DNA of 64,000 bases from an uncultured Steroidobacter sp. (GCA_937864115.1 CALMII010000024.1:62001-126000), one strand, 5' to 3'. Positions 54,357 through 63,531 are shown, counted from the first letter of the stretch. The notes: a model not told the origin generated them from the letters alone. Made by a program: numbers and translations.

Positions 54357-55178
54357 TCAGAACGCGCCCGTGACGAACAGCAAGGGACCGCCGTATTCCA
54401 GCCGCAGCGTTCCGAGGAAGTTCGTCTTGTCCACGTCAAGCTTCGTCGTGAACTGGTTGTAGCCCACGCCGACGCCGAGGTTCTTCAGCGGAAACCAGTT
54501 GAAGCTCAGCTTGTAGTCCTGGAGGCTGCCGTCGTATTCGTCGAATTCGAGTGCGAAGAACTGCGCCTGGGCGTCGAAATAGAAATGATCGCTGAGCGCC
54601 CACACGCCGCGCAGCCCGATGACCGGCAGCGGTCCGTCGCCGTCGGCCTTGGCTTCGCGATCGATGCCGCCGAAGCCCACGTTGCTGGCCGCGGCAGCAG
54701 ACAATCCGGCCTTCACGCTCAGGTTGTGCAGGCCGATCGTGCCGGCGAGTTCCAGGTTGTCGCGCTTCAGGAACGAATACTCGTAGGCCAGCTCCATGAT
54801 CGTGACGTCGAAATCGACCCTGACATTGGCTTCGAACGGAAAGGTCTCGCCGCCGAACTCGATCTCCTTCTGGATGCTGCGTTCGGATGCGGAGCTGCTG
54901 TCGAAATAGAGAAAGCGCAGCTTGTGACGCGGCAGGAACCGCCAGTAGCCGTCGATGCGGAAGCGATCCTGCTTGTCGAGTCCCAGGTCATCTTCCAGAT
55001 TCACTTCGGTACCGACATCGCGATTGCTGGCGTCGAGCCGCACCGTCGTATCGGTATCGAGGAAGAAGATGCCGAGATTGGCCTCGAACTTCCGGTCCAG
55101 CGGCCACAGCGGGTCCGCGACCGCGGGGAGCGAAACCATGAAGATCGCCAGCGCCGCAACCTGCAGTACTCTGCTCAT
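54357..55178 (-). CDS. Outer-membrane beta-barrel protein
   Basis: 273 residues with a signal peptide to about 21 (LPAVADP). Alternating strands such as KFEANLGIFFLDTDTTVRLD, HFYFDAQAQFFALEFDEYD and the C-terminal Phe (LLFVTGAF) support a barrel of 10-12 strands. No specific family named. Starts 5 bases after the lone receiver gene. Confidence 0.78.
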   Translation of the reverse strand: MSRVLQVAALAIFMVSLPAVADPLWPLDRKFEANLGIFFLDTDTTVRLDASNRDVGTEVNLEDDLGLDKQDRFRIDGYWRFLPRHKLRFLYFDSSSASERSIQKEIEFGGETFPFEANVRVDFDVTIMELAYEYSFLKRDNLELAGTIGLHNLSVKAGLSAAAASNVGFGGIDREAKADGDGPLPVIGLRGVWALSDHFYFDAQAQFFALEFDEYDGSLQDYKLSFNWFPLKNLGVGVGYNQFTTKLDVDKTNFLGTLRLEYGGPLLFVTGAF

Positions 55179-55182
55179 GGAA

Positions 55183-55554
55183 CTACTCCTTCCTGATGGC
55201 CTGGTGGATGGCGGCGATCACGTCGCAGCCGGGATCGGTCTTGCGGAAATAGGCGATGCCGCCGGCTTCGAGCGCCTGCTCGCGCGCCGCGGGATCGTCG
55301 TGCGCGGTGATGTAGATGACGGGCGTGCGCACCTGGCAGGCGAGGAGACGGCGATGCAGTTCCAGTCCGGAAATTCCGCCGAGCTGCACGTCGATCAGCA
55401 GGCAGTCGAAGTCGACGCGCATGCCGTCGTCGAGAAAATCCTCCGCCGACGAGTAGTACACCGGATGCATGCCGACGCTCTGCAGCAATCGTCCCAGCGA
55501 GCGGCAGACGCTTTCATCGTCGTCGATGATCGCTATGTAGGATCGAGCAGACAT
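55183..55554 (-). CDS. Single-domain response regulator with an atypical active site
   Basis: 123 residues from the ATG at 55554. Receiver fold with DDD at 11-13 and phospho-acceptor Asp 55 (LLIDVQLGG). The usual K-P pair is FRKTDP, so the Pro after Lys is replaced by Thr. No output domain. It lies inside a transport/hydrolase operon, 51 bases after the amidohydrolase gene, without its own kinase; it may take phosphate from one of the three kinases in the window. Confidence 0.87.
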   Translation of the reverse strand: MSARSYIAIIDDDESVCRSLGRLLQSVGMHPVYYSSAEDFLDDGMRVDFDCLLIDVQLGGISGLELHRRLLACQVRTPVIYITAHDDPAAREQALEAGGIAYFRKTDPGCDVIAAIHQAIRKE

Positions 55555-55604
55555 GCCGGATGCTCCTGATGCAATCTGCACGCTGGGCGCGGGCGCACCC
55601 CGCG

Positions 55605-56708
55605 TCACTTCGCGTTCCGTTTTTCCCAGGCGCGGACTTTCTCCCGCGCTGCATCGAACAGGCGCTCGTAGTTGCCGCGTCGCACGGCGAGGCTCGTCGC
55701 GGGCGCCACCTGCGCAAAGATGTCGTCCCAGAGATGAAAGACCCGCAGCTGCGCGGCCTGATCGGGCGGGGCGACGTTGTCCGTGCCGAACAGGAACCGG
55801 TCGGGATAGCGATCCAGCAGCCGCGCCGTCGCCTGCTTCGTCTCGCTGGAACGGACGGCATACTTCGCCACTTCGTCCCAGGAGATGTCGAAGTAGAGAT
55901 GCCGCAGCTGCGGCGTCTCCAGCAGCCGCTCGATGATCTCGAGCTGGTTCGGCACGCGGCCGGCGCCGGCTTCGACGGTGCCCTGCGATTGCACCGGATG
56001 CACCACGCGGCCGAGTCCCATGTGCGCCCAGATGATGGTCGTCTGCGTATGGCGCCCGATCACTTCGATGGCCTGTCTGAGATAGACCGGTTCCTGGTTG
56101 GATTTCGCGAACGGCATGTCGATGTCGCAGTGAAGGATCACGACCAGGCCCGCCTCCGCGGCGAAATCGAGTATCCGGTCCAGCGCGGGATTGGTGAGGC
56201 TGGCGGTTTCGCCGGCGACTTTCCCGGAAACGAATTCCTTGTGGATGGAGAACTCGCCGATGCCGCTGAACACGCCGGGGAAAGTCTGCAGCACGCGACG
56301 GATGTGATCGGCCGCATACATGTCCGCGGGATTGAAGCCGGTGATCATCGGATCCAGTCGTCGCTGTTCCTCCGGACGCAGCGAGCGATACGCCATCGCG
56401 ATGTGGGCGTCGGTGAAGGAGTAGTAGTACAGCGGCGCGTCCGATTGCAGGTAGTAGCTCGGCGCGAAGTCGCCGGAGTTGCCGTGCGACCAGGTCTGCT
56501 GCAGCGGAATGCCGAACAGCGTCGAGCGTCCGATGGCATCGCCCATGATTTTCATGAACGCATGGATGTCCGTGCCCTCCTGCACGTAGTTGGTCAGGTG
56601 AAAGTGCGAGTCGTTGAACAGGTAGTCCGGTGCCTTGCCGGCATGCGCCACGCTGCACGACAGCCAGAGGGCCGTGACTGCGATCAACGTGACGCCTATC
56701 GGTTTCAT
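55605..56708 (-). CDS. Secreted amidohydrolase-family protein
   Basis: 367 residues from the ATG at 56708 (an ATG two codons earlier is possible) with a signal peptide ending SVAHAG. TIM-barrel amidohydrolase (PF04909-like) features are NDSHFHLTNYVQEG near the N-terminus (the HxH metal motif), VVILHCDIDMPF, IIWAHMGLGR and FLFGTDNVAPPD, with the metal-binding Asp. Substrate unknown. It follows glutaminase by 10-15 bases, and a periplasmic hydrolase pair is likely. Confidence 0.88.
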   Translation of the reverse strand: MKPIGVTLIAVTALWLSCSVAHAGKAPDYLFNDSHFHLTNYVQEGTDIHAFMKIMGDAIGRSTLFGIPLQQTWSHGNSGDFAPSYYLQSDAPLYYYSFTDAHIAMAYRSLRPEEQRRLDPMITGFNPADMYAADHIRRVLQTFPGVFSGIGEFSIHKEFVSGKVAGETASLTNPALDRILDFAAEAGLVVILHCDIDMPFAKSNQEPVYLRQAIEVIGRHTQTTIIWAHMGLGRVVHPVQSQGTVEAGAGRVPNQLEIIERLLETPQLRHLYFDISWDEVAKYAVRSSETKQATARLLDRYPDRFLFGTDNVAPPDQAAQLRVFHLWDDIFAQVAPATSLAVRRGNYERLFDAAREKVRAWEKRNAK

Positions 56709-56723
56709 GGCCATCGCGACCGG

Positions 56724-57779
56724 TCAGCGCTTTCCGGACTTGACGGTCACGGCGTAAGGATTGCCGCCGAGTGCATTGGAGACCGCTTCGATGGCGAGTT
56801 GTGCCTTGACGCTGTTGCCGGCTTCGTCCAGCGGCGGCGCGATCACCGCGATGCCGAACTTGCCGGGCGACACGGCGATGATGCCGCCGCCGACGCCGCT
56901 CTTGGCCGGCAGGCCGGTGCGATACAGCCACTTGCCCGAATCGTCGTAGAGTCCCGCCGTTGCCATCACGGCCAGCACGCCGGGAACGTTTGCGGGTTGC
57001 ATGACCTGCTTGCCCGTCACCGGATTCCTGCCGGCATTCGCCAGCGTTCCCGCCATCATGGCCAGATCCTTCGCGTTGGCGCTGATGGCGCACTGCTCGG
57101 TGTAGATGTCGGTGGCCTGCGCCGGATTGTCCTTGATGAATCCGTAGGCATACATGAGCGAGCCGATGGCCTGGTTGCGCTGGTTGGTCGCCGCTTCGGA
57201 GTCGAACACTTCCTTGTCGACGGTCAGCGGCCGGCCGGCGAAGTCGGAATGGAAATCGAGAATGCGTTTCCACACTTCGTTGCGGCTGGCGCCGGACACC
57301 ATGCTCGTCGCCGTGATCGCGCCGGGATTCACCAGCGGATTGATTTCCGGTCCGCCGAGCGCCTTCTGCGCGAACTCGACCGAGACGATGGAATTGAAGC
57401 GCATGCCGGTCGCATCGACGCCGATGCGTTTGACGATCGCGTCCGGACCGAGATCCTCGATGACGCGCGCCATGGTGAAGACCTTGGAGATCGACTGGAT
57501 CGACACCTGCGACTGCACGTCGCCCGCCGTGTAGACCTTGCCGTCCGGCGTCACCAGCGCGATGCCGAAGATGTTGGAGTCGACCTGCGCGAGCGCGGGA
57601 ATGTAGTCGGCGTTTGCGCCTTCCTTGACGCCCTTGAACTTCGTCAGCGCCGAGTCGATCGCCGACTGGATCTCCTTCGCGGACTGCGCGGCCGCCGGCA
57701 ACGCAGCGGCGCACAGCAGGGCGGTCGCGGCGGCAAGCGCGAACAGGCGCCGCATTCCCGGAACATTGTTCGCACTCAT
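56724..57779 (-). CDS. glsA: Periplasmic glutaminase A
   Basis: 351 residues with a signal peptide to about 32 (ALPAAAQS), unusual because most glutaminases are cytoplasmic. The serine-dependent fold is clear: Ser 96-x-x-Lys 99 in SIQSISKVF, PLVNPGAITATSMV, YTEQCAISANAKDLAMMAGT and KSGVGGGIIAVSPGKFGIAV. It converts glutamine to glutamate and ammonia outside the cytoplasm. It starts one base after the DcaP stop (TGACATG), so the porin probably admits its substrate. Confidence 0.95.
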   Translation of the reverse strand: MSANNVPGMRRLFALAAATALLCAAALPAAAQSAKEIQSAIDSALTKFKGVKEGANADYIPALAQVDSNIFGIALVTPDGKVYTAGDVQSQVSIQSISKVFTMARVIEDLGPDAIVKRIGVDATGMRFNSIVSVEFAQKALGGPEINPLVNPGAITATSMVSGASRNEVWKRILDFHSDFAGRPLTVDKEVFDSEAATNQRNQAIGSLMYAYGFIKDNPAQATDIYTEQCAISANAKDLAMMAGTLANAGRNPVTGKQVMQPANVPGVLAVMATAGLYDDSGKWLYRTGLPAKSGVGGGIIAVSPGKFGIAVIAPPLDEAGNSVKAQLAIEAVSNALGGNPYAVTVKSGKR

Positions 57780-57780
57780 G

Positions 57781-58977
57781 TCAATTGCCTCCGAAGGTAT
57801 GGCTGAAGTTGTACTTGACGGAGAACTGGATCCGTACGTCGTCGGAAGTGAAGCCGTCGCTGAAGTTCTCGCGGCGGCCCCACTGCACTTCCGGCCCGAA
57901 CATCACGTTCTTGACGGGATAGAACAGGACATTGGCGAGCGCGTAGTCGCCGCGCTTGAAGGCATCCGGCGACTGGCCGTCGGAATTGTCGATGTCGAGC
58001 ATCGAGTAGCCGATGGTGCTGGTGAGTTTCTCGCTCCAGTTGATGTCGAGGAACGCCACCACGCCGAGCACCGGCAGCAGCTCGCCTTCGATCGGGCGCG
58101 TCGGATCCGAGAAGTTGTTCTTCACGCCGAGATCGGCCGGCGCATCGTTCATGTAGTTCTCGATGCCTTCGCCGTAGACGGCCTGCAGGCGCAGCACCGT
58201 CCTGCCGAGGTTGAAGTTCGAGCTCAGGTTGATGCCCCAGCCGGTGGCGTCGCCGGACAGGTCGAACTGATCGGGCAGCGTGTCTTCCCATTCCATGTAG
58301 CGCAGGATGCCGGCCACTTCGACGTGGCCCCAGTCGCCGCCGAGCCGGAACTCGCCGGTCAGATCGGGCAGCGGGAAGTGCGCCTTCACGTTCTGCAGTT
58401 CGATGCGGTCGGCGTACTGGCCGCCGTCGGCCGATGCGCCGGGACGTTCGAGCGCGAAGGCGAGACGCGTGTCGCCCTGGATCGGCGTCCAGCGCAACTG
58501 GATGTTGCGGAAGAAGACCATGCCGTTCGGTCCCCAGTACTCGATCGAGTTCGGGAACACGTCGCCGTCCATGAACAGGCTGTTGGTCTGGCCCGCGCCG
58601 AACTGGCCGAGTTCGCCCCATGCATGACGCAGCCGGAACGTGGTCTGTCCCGCATCGGAGCCCGTGCCGAACAGTTCGAACTCGAACGTGGTCTTGAGTG
58701 CGCCGAACTTCGTTGGCGTGCTCGTCTTCACGCCCAGACGGCTCTGTCGAACGCTGGCGAAGTAGTTGCCGTCCGCGCCGAACTGGTTGTCGTACGCGGG
58801 CAGCTTGGTGGGCCGCAGCACGTCGTACCAGTCCGGATCGCTCTGGTTGAATTCGTAGCCGGTGTCGAGCATGGCGAAACCGTACACGTCCATGGTCGAT
58901 CCGGATTCGTCCGCAGCCATCGCAATGCCTGCGCCGAGCAGCAGTGCGGTCGCGAGGATGGTTTTCGGTTGCTTCAT
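57781..58977 (-). CDS. DcaP-type trimeric outer-membrane porin
   Basis: 398 residues from the ATG at 58977 with GGAGG about 6 bases upstream and a signal peptide to about 22 (GIAMAADE). MDVYGFAMLDTGYEFNQSDP, SRLGVKTSTPTKFGALKTTF and EFELFGTGSDAGQTTFRLRHA match the DcaP family, carboxylate-selective porins. First gene of the long minus-strand run. A CTACCTCT-type element lies 83-100 bases upstream. Confidence 0.9.
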   Translation of the reverse strand: MKQPKTILATALLLGAGIAMAADESGSTMDVYGFAMLDTGYEFNQSDPDWYDVLRPTKLPAYDNQFGADGNYFASVRQSRLGVKTSTPTKFGALKTTFEFELFGTGSDAGQTTFRLRHAWGELGQFGAGQTNSLFMDGDVFPNSIEYWGPNGMVFFRNIQLRWTPIQGDTRLAFALERPGASADGGQYADRIELQNVKAHFPLPDLTGEFRLGGDWGHVEVAGILRYMEWEDTLPDQFDLSGDATGWGINLSSNFNLGRTVLRLQAVYGEGIENYMNDAPADLGVKNNFSDPTRPIEGELLPVLGVVAFLDINWSEKLTSTIGYSMLDIDNSDGQSPDAFKRGDYALANVLFYPVKNVMFGPEVQWGRRENFSDGFTSDDVRIQFSVKYNFSHTFGGN

Positions 58978-59059
58978 CTGACTCCTCCGCTGAGGTTCTC
59001 GAATGTGAACGACGATGCCGTGCGTCCCGAACGCTAGTCGCGTCGCTTGCACGTCGGTA

Positions 59060-59077
59060 CTACCTCTAGGGGAAGGT
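59060..59077 (-). promoter_or_regulatory. Inverted-repeat upstream element of the DcaP operon
   Basis: Plus-strand CTACCTCTAGGGGAAGGT, 83-100 bases before the DcaP start. It matches the perfect inverted repeat at 60679-60698 upstream of the coiled-coil porin. A candidate site for response regulator 3. Confidence 0.5.
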
Positions 59078-59083
59078 GCGACG

Positions 59084-60589
59084 TCAGAAGTTGAGTTCGA
59101 AGTTGACGTGGAACACGTCGCCGTTGCCGCCGACGGGGTAGGGCACGGCGGTATAGCCGACAGGGCAGTCGTCGAGGTTGATCCACTCGCCATTGACGCG
59201 CAGTCCACGCATCCGCTTCGGGAAGTAGTTCATGCCCAGGCGAAACTCCGAGGAATCGCCGTAGTGGCCGCGTATCTCCGACGCGCCGGCGTACAGCTGC
59301 AGCAACCGCGGCATGAGCATCGTCGAAGCCTGGATCTGGTAGCCGGTGTCCCTGATGTCCGCAATGGCGTCGACACCGGTGCCGACGAAGTTACTGAGAT
59401 CGCGCCAGTAGTATTCCGCTTCCAGCGAATACCCCTGGTACTTGATGCCGGCGTCGAGAGACGCCATCTGGTATTGCACCTTGTCGACGATGATGCCCGG
59501 TCCGAACAGGCCCGGCGTGAAGATGATGCTGCCGTCCGTGAGCCGGATCTGCGTGTTGTCGATGGTGTCCGTGCCGGGCTGGCTCTGTCTGTCTTCGGTG
59601 CTCTGCGTAACGTGCAGGCCGATGCGTGTCGCGAGCTCGGTGTGACCTTCGAAATCGCCGAACGCGCCGAGCGGACCGAACTCTCCGGTGGTCGGCATCC
59701 ACGTGAGCATTCCCGACCAGGTATCCAGCGTGTTGTCGAGCTGCGAGGCGCTGATGCCGAGCGTACTCAGGTTGTTGCCCAGCATGACCATGTAATTGAG
59801 GCCGGAGGTGATCTCTCCCTTTGCCCACACGCCGGTCGTATACGACCCACGAAAGAACTCGTCTGCCGTGAGGCGGTCGTCGACGCCGAGCCAGTAGGGA
59901 AACTGGCCTTCGGTGCTGCGTACGGCCGGCAACGACGTGATGCCCATGCCGAAGGTGAAATGGTTGTTGAAGACGTAGCTGATGTTGCCGCCGCCGACGA
60001 CCTGCGCCGGATCGCCCTGTGCCGTATTGGCAGACCAGACATACAGGTAGTAGCGGAACTTCGGGTCGAGGAACCATCCCGAGAAGGGCAGGAAGAACTT
60101 GTTGAGCTGAATGTCTTCGCGCTGAACCACCGTCTTCTCATTGCCGAAATAGTCCGTGTAGGTGGCGTCGAGTCCTTTCTGGTTCAGGTAGCGCGCATAC
60201 GAGAACAGGCGCATGTAGATCTGTGCACGCTCGCTCTCATAGAGCTTGAAACCCAGGTTTCCGATGTACTCCGTGCCTGGTGTCTTTGCGGCAGCCAGTC
60301 TTGCGGGATAGGTTGCGGGCTCGCTCAGTTCGAGGGGTCGGTCGTCGGTTCTGGGACCGGCCGTCGCTTCGGCGACTTCTGCAACTTGCGCCGCCTGTGC
60401 CGACTGCGCAGAGGCGAGATCGCGGACCAGGCGTTCGAGATCCTCGATGCGGGCATTCTGCTGCTGCACCAGTCGTTCGAGTTCCGCCTGGCGCCTGGCC
60501 ATGGACTGCGCGTCCGCTGTCGCTGACTGGGCGCCCGCCAGCGGCGGCAGTGCGGCGAGGGCCATCGCAACGACCAACTGCTTCTTCAC
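59084..60589 (-). CDS. Coiled-coil outer-membrane porin
   Basis: 501 residues from a GTG at 60589 (GAGGGTG upstream) with a signal peptide to about 20 (PLAGAQS). An N-terminal coiled coil at about 27-60 (QAELERLVQQQNARIEDLERL) is typical of trimeric porins with periplasmic stalks. A large barrel follows, ending in Phe (HVNFELNF), with segments such as WFLDPKFRYYLYVWSAN. Resembles OprO/P- or DcaP-like porins. Directly downstream of sensor/regulator pair 3. Confidence 0.85.
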   Translation of the reverse strand: MKKQLVVAMALAALPPLAGAQSATADAQSMARRQAELERLVQQQNARIEDLERLVRDLASAQSAQAAQVAEVAEATAGPRTDDRPLELSEPATYPARLAAAKTPGTEYIGNLGFKLYESERAQIYMRLFSYARYLNQKGLDATYTDYFGNEKTVVQREDIQLNKFFLPFSGWFLDPKFRYYLYVWSANTAQGDPAQVVGGGNISYVFNNHFTFGMGITSLPAVRSTEGQFPYWLGVDDRLTADEFFRGSYTTGVWAKGEITSGLNYMVMLGNNLSTLGISASQLDNTLDTWSGMLTWMPTTGEFGPLGAFGDFEGHTELATRIGLHVTQSTEDRQSQPGTDTIDNTQIRLTDGSIIFTPGLFGPGIIVDKVQYQMASLDAGIKYQGYSLEAEYYWRDLSNFVGTGVDAIADIRDTGYQIQASTMLMPRLLQLYAGASEIRGHYGDSSEFRLGMNYFPKRMRGLRVNGEWINLDDCPVGYTAVPYPVGGNGDVFHVNFELNF

Positions 60590-60678
60590 GGCACACCCTC
60601 ACGTTGCAGACATGCCACCGCGTGGGGACATGCCGTCGTCAGGCGTGCAACGTAGCCGCGCGTCCGATGGCTCTGCCA

Positions 60679-60698
60679 CTACCTCTTAGGGAAGGTAG
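60679..60698 (-). promoter_or_regulatory. Inverted-repeat upstream element of the coiled-coil porin
   Basis: CTACCTCTTAGGGAAGGTAG: the perfect inverted repeat CTACCT / AGGTAG with 8 bases between. It overlaps the stop codon of response regulator 3 and lies 90-109 bases before the porin start. Confidence 0.5.
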
Positions 60699-61351
60699 GC
60701 GACGTCGGGCAGACGGGGAGGAGGCCGGTCGAAGACATGCGCCTCGTGACTCAGGGTCGCGAGCAGCGCGGCGGAGTGCACGCCGAGCTTGCGCGTGATC
60801 GCTGTGCGATGCAGTTTCACCGTGCGTTCGTTGATGCCCAGCATCGCGGCGATCTGCTTGTTCATCCTGCCGTCGACCACGTACTGCAGCACTTCCATTT
60901 CCCGCGCCGTCAATCGCCGGAACCGCTGGCTGAGTTCGGCACCGCGCGTCCGCTCGGAGAACTCCATGTCGCCACGCTGGAGCGCCGCGTGGATCGAACC
61001 CAGCAGCGCCTCGCGCGGCGCGCGCTTCTCCAGGAAGTCCAGCGCGCCGTTGCGCATGGCGCGCACGCTTGCGGGAATGTCCCCGCAGCCCGTCAGGAAT
61101 ACGATCGGCATGGGCGCGGGCGAATGCGCCAGCCGCTCCTGCAGCTCCAGGCCGGAGATTCCAGGCATGTTGAGATCCGCCACCACGCAGCCGCGCGTCG
61201 TCTCCCGCAGCGAGTCGAGCAGCAGCCCGGCGGACGCGAATGCGCTCGTGCGTATGCCCTCGACACGCAGCAGTCTCGACAACGCGTGCGTGAACGATTC
61301 GTCGTCGTCCACGAGATGGACACAGGCCTCTGTACCTTCCTGCCGGGTCAT
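60686..61351 (-). CDS. FixJ/NarL-type response regulator 3
   Basis: 221 residues from the ATG at 61351. The receiver has DDD at 15-17, Asp 59 (VVADLNMPG), FLTGCGD and LEKRAP, where Lys is followed by Arg in place of the usual Pro. The LuxR-type domain has RLTAREMEVLQYVVDGRMNK and NERTVKLHRTAITRKLG. The start overlaps the kinase stop by 4 bases. Likely controls the porin and DcaP promoters, which share an inverted repeat. Confidence 0.92.
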   Translation of the reverse strand: MTRQEGTEACVHLVDDDESFTHALSRLLRVEGIRTSAFASAGLLLDSLRETTRGCVVADLNMPGISGLELQERLAHSPAPMPIVFLTGCGDIPASVRAMRNGALDFLEKRAPREALLGSIHAALQRGDMEFSERTRGAELSQRFRRLTAREMEVLQYVVDGRMNKQIAAMLGINERTVKLHRTAITRKLGVHSAALLATLSHEAHVFDRPPPRLPDVAYLP

Positions 61352-63186
61352 GTCGGTGCTTCCTGGATTGCCGGTAACGTCATGTGAAAGATCGCGCCGC
61401 CGGTCGAGCCGTTCTCGGCCCACAAGCGTCCGCCGTGCGCCTCGATGATCGTGCGCGATACGGCCAGGCCCATGCCCATGCCGCTGGTCTTGGTCGTGAA
61501 GAACGGTTCGAAGATCCGCGGCAGCGTTTCCTGCGATATGCCGGTACCGGAGTCGGTCACGCAGATCTCGACGTTCGTGCGCCCGGCGGCCTGCGCGGCC
61601 ACCCTGACACAGCGACGTGCATTGCGGATATCGCAGGTCGCATCCACGGCATTGACGATCAGGTTGATCAGCACCTGCAGCAGGTGCACCCGGTCCGCCG
61701 ACACCAGCGGCAGGGACTCGTCGGCATGACATTCCAGCGATACGTGCCGTGCGGCGGCATCGGCGCGCACCAGCGTGCTGGCGTCCCTGACCAGCGAATC
61801 GATGGACATCGGCTGCATCTGCAGTTCGCGCCGCTTCAGCAGTGCGCGCAGCCTGTCGATGACATCGCCGGCGCGACGATCGTCCTTTTCGATGTCGGAG
61901 ACGATTTCGCGCAGTTCCGCGATGTCGGGAGAAGGAGAGCGCAGCAGTACGGCGGCCGCTTCGGCGTTGCGCAGGATGGCGCCGAGCGGCTGGCTGAGTT
62001 CGTGCGCCAGCGCCGAAGCCAGCTGACCCAGCATGGTCACGCGACCGGCGTGAGTCAGTGCGCGGCGCAGTTCCGCCGCTTCCTGCTCGGCCTGTTTCTG
62101 GTCGGAGATGTCGCGCAGCACGCCGCGCACCAGCACGGGTCTGCCGGCCGGACCGAATTCCACTTCGCCCTGGGACGATATCCAGCGGCACGGCCCCTGC
62201 GGCGGATGGCAGCGGAACTGCACGGAGTAGTCGCCGTCCCGGTCGATGGCGCGCCGGAATACCTCGCCGATGTGATCGATGTCATCCGCATGGACCCGCG
62301 AACGCAGCATGTCGAGCGAGATGGGTTCTTGCGGGTCGAGGCCGAACAGCGTCCGCGAACGTTCCGTCGCCCAGATCGCGTTGTGCCGCGAATCCCAGGT
62401 CCAGAAGCCGAGCTGCGAAGCGTCCGCGGCGAGTTCCCGCCAGTCTTCGCTCTCGCGCAGCGTGTTCGCCAGCCGGCCCGCGCGCAGCGTATCGCGCCCC
62501 ATCTCGACGGCGAGAACGCTCAGCGAGATCAGGAACGGCGGAGTGATGAGCATGGGCATGACGACAACGCCCCAGATCACGAGCTGGGTCGCCATCACCG
62601 ACAGCAGCAGGAAGATCACGATGCCGGCGCTGACGACCACCGCCTTGTGACGATCGTCAGGCCGGTTGCGGCGCCAGAGCGCCGCCGCAGCATCGATCAC
62701 GTAGACCATCACCAGAAGGTTGCTCAGCGTCGCAAACCACTGCCGGAAAGAGGTCTGGCCGCTGGTCACCACGGCAACCTGTTCTCCGAGGAACCGGATA
62801 TGCCCGATGGCGTCGACGCGAACGAAGTTGAAATTGGTGTCCGACAGGAAATTGACGATCACGATGACCAGCCGCATCGCGACGATGGTCCACATCAGCC
62901 AGGTTCTTCCCGTACCGAGATAGAGCCGGACGAAGAAAACGATCGCGGCGAAGTGGATGAACAGGGGCAGATGACACCAGCGCACCCAGAACGCCCAGTC
63001 CTGCGCGGACTGCGCGAGCATCATGTGCAGCTCGGTGAACGCGATGCCGGTGAGCGACACCGCGATGATTGCGAGCGCCAGGCTCGGATGGGCATTGCGA
63101 TCCTGAATCCAGACTGCGGTGTGAATGATGCACAGAAGCAGCGCGGCGGCCGCGGCACCGGACCAGAAGATCGTTACGTAACTCAT
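61348..63186 (-). CDS. Membrane histidine kinase with PAS domain
   Basis: 612 residues. The N-terminal about 235 residues hold seven transmembrane helices (7TM-type sensor: SLALAIIAVSLTGIAFTELH, LPLFIHFAAIVFFVRLYLG). A PAS domain at about 250-360 (LGFWTWDSRHNAIWATERSR, FRCHPPQGPCRWISSQGEVE) comes next. HisKA with His 395 (LAHELSQPLGAILRNAEA) and HATPase (NLIVNAVDATCD, DSGTGIS, GMGMGLAVSRTII) follow. Partner of response regulator 3. StyS/TodS-like logic without a second kinase. Confidence 0.92.
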   Translation of the reverse strand: MSYVTIFWSGAAAAALLLCIIHTAVWIQDRNAHPSLALAIIAVSLTGIAFTELHMMLAQSAQDWAFWVRWCHLPLFIHFAAIVFFVRLYLGTGRTWLMWTIVAMRLVIVIVNFLSDTNFNFVRVDAIGHIRFLGEQVAVVTSGQTSFRQWFATLSNLLVMVYVIDAAAALWRRNRPDDRHKAVVVSAGIVIFLLLSVMATQLVIWGVVVMPMLITPPFLISLSVLAVEMGRDTLRAGRLANTLRESEDWRELAADASQLGFWTWDSRHNAIWATERSRTLFGLDPQEPISLDMLRSRVHADDIDHIGEVFRRAIDRDGDYSVQFRCHPPQGPCRWISSQGEVEFGPAGRPVLVRGVLRDISDQKQAEQEAAELRRALTHAGRVTMLGQLASALAHELSQPLGAILRNAEAAAVLLRSPSPDIAELREIVSDIEKDDRRAGDVIDRLRALLKRRELQMQPMSIDSLVRDASTLVRADAAARHVSLECHADESLPLVSADRVHLLQVLINLIVNAVDATCDIRNARRCVRVAAQAAGRTNVEICVTDSGTGISQETLPRIFEPFFTTKTSGMGMGLAVSRTIIEAHGGRLWAENGSTGGAIFHMTLPAIQEAPT

Positions 63187-63531
63187 ACCGGAGTCGAACC
63201 ATGGCGTCCGCGCTCAGTCGCGAACTGCTGGTGCTGTCTGTTCCCGCTGTCGTTGCACTTCATTCACGCGACGAGCGACGAGAAGCAGCTCTCGTCGCAG
63301 CTGCGCTGCCGTTTTGTTTTCCTCATCATAGATGCATGCGCGACGATGGGACTGTAGCTATTCAACGCAATCGTCGCGACGAGCTCGTTTCTTGCCGAAA
63401 CATGCGTGATCGCGGCGCGCGATGTCGTCGATGTCTGCGGCGGCGAGATCGGAAGCATCGAGTCGGTGCCCCTTGTGCGGATGGCGATGCGTCGCCGAGG
63501 TCTCGATGATCGACGACGGAGGCATGATGGC
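63187..63531. other. Divergent intergenic region before the MFS gene
   Basis: 345 bases between the kinase gene and the MFS gene, holding both promoters. GGAGG at 63517-63521 serves the MFS start. No gene, repeat or clear operator seen. Confidence 0.6.

Noticed and set aside
55183..57714. A single 843-residue minus-strand frame
   Set aside because: Only its last 123 residues form a real receiver; the rest is antiphase to glutaminase and the amidohydrolase, which read well in another frame.
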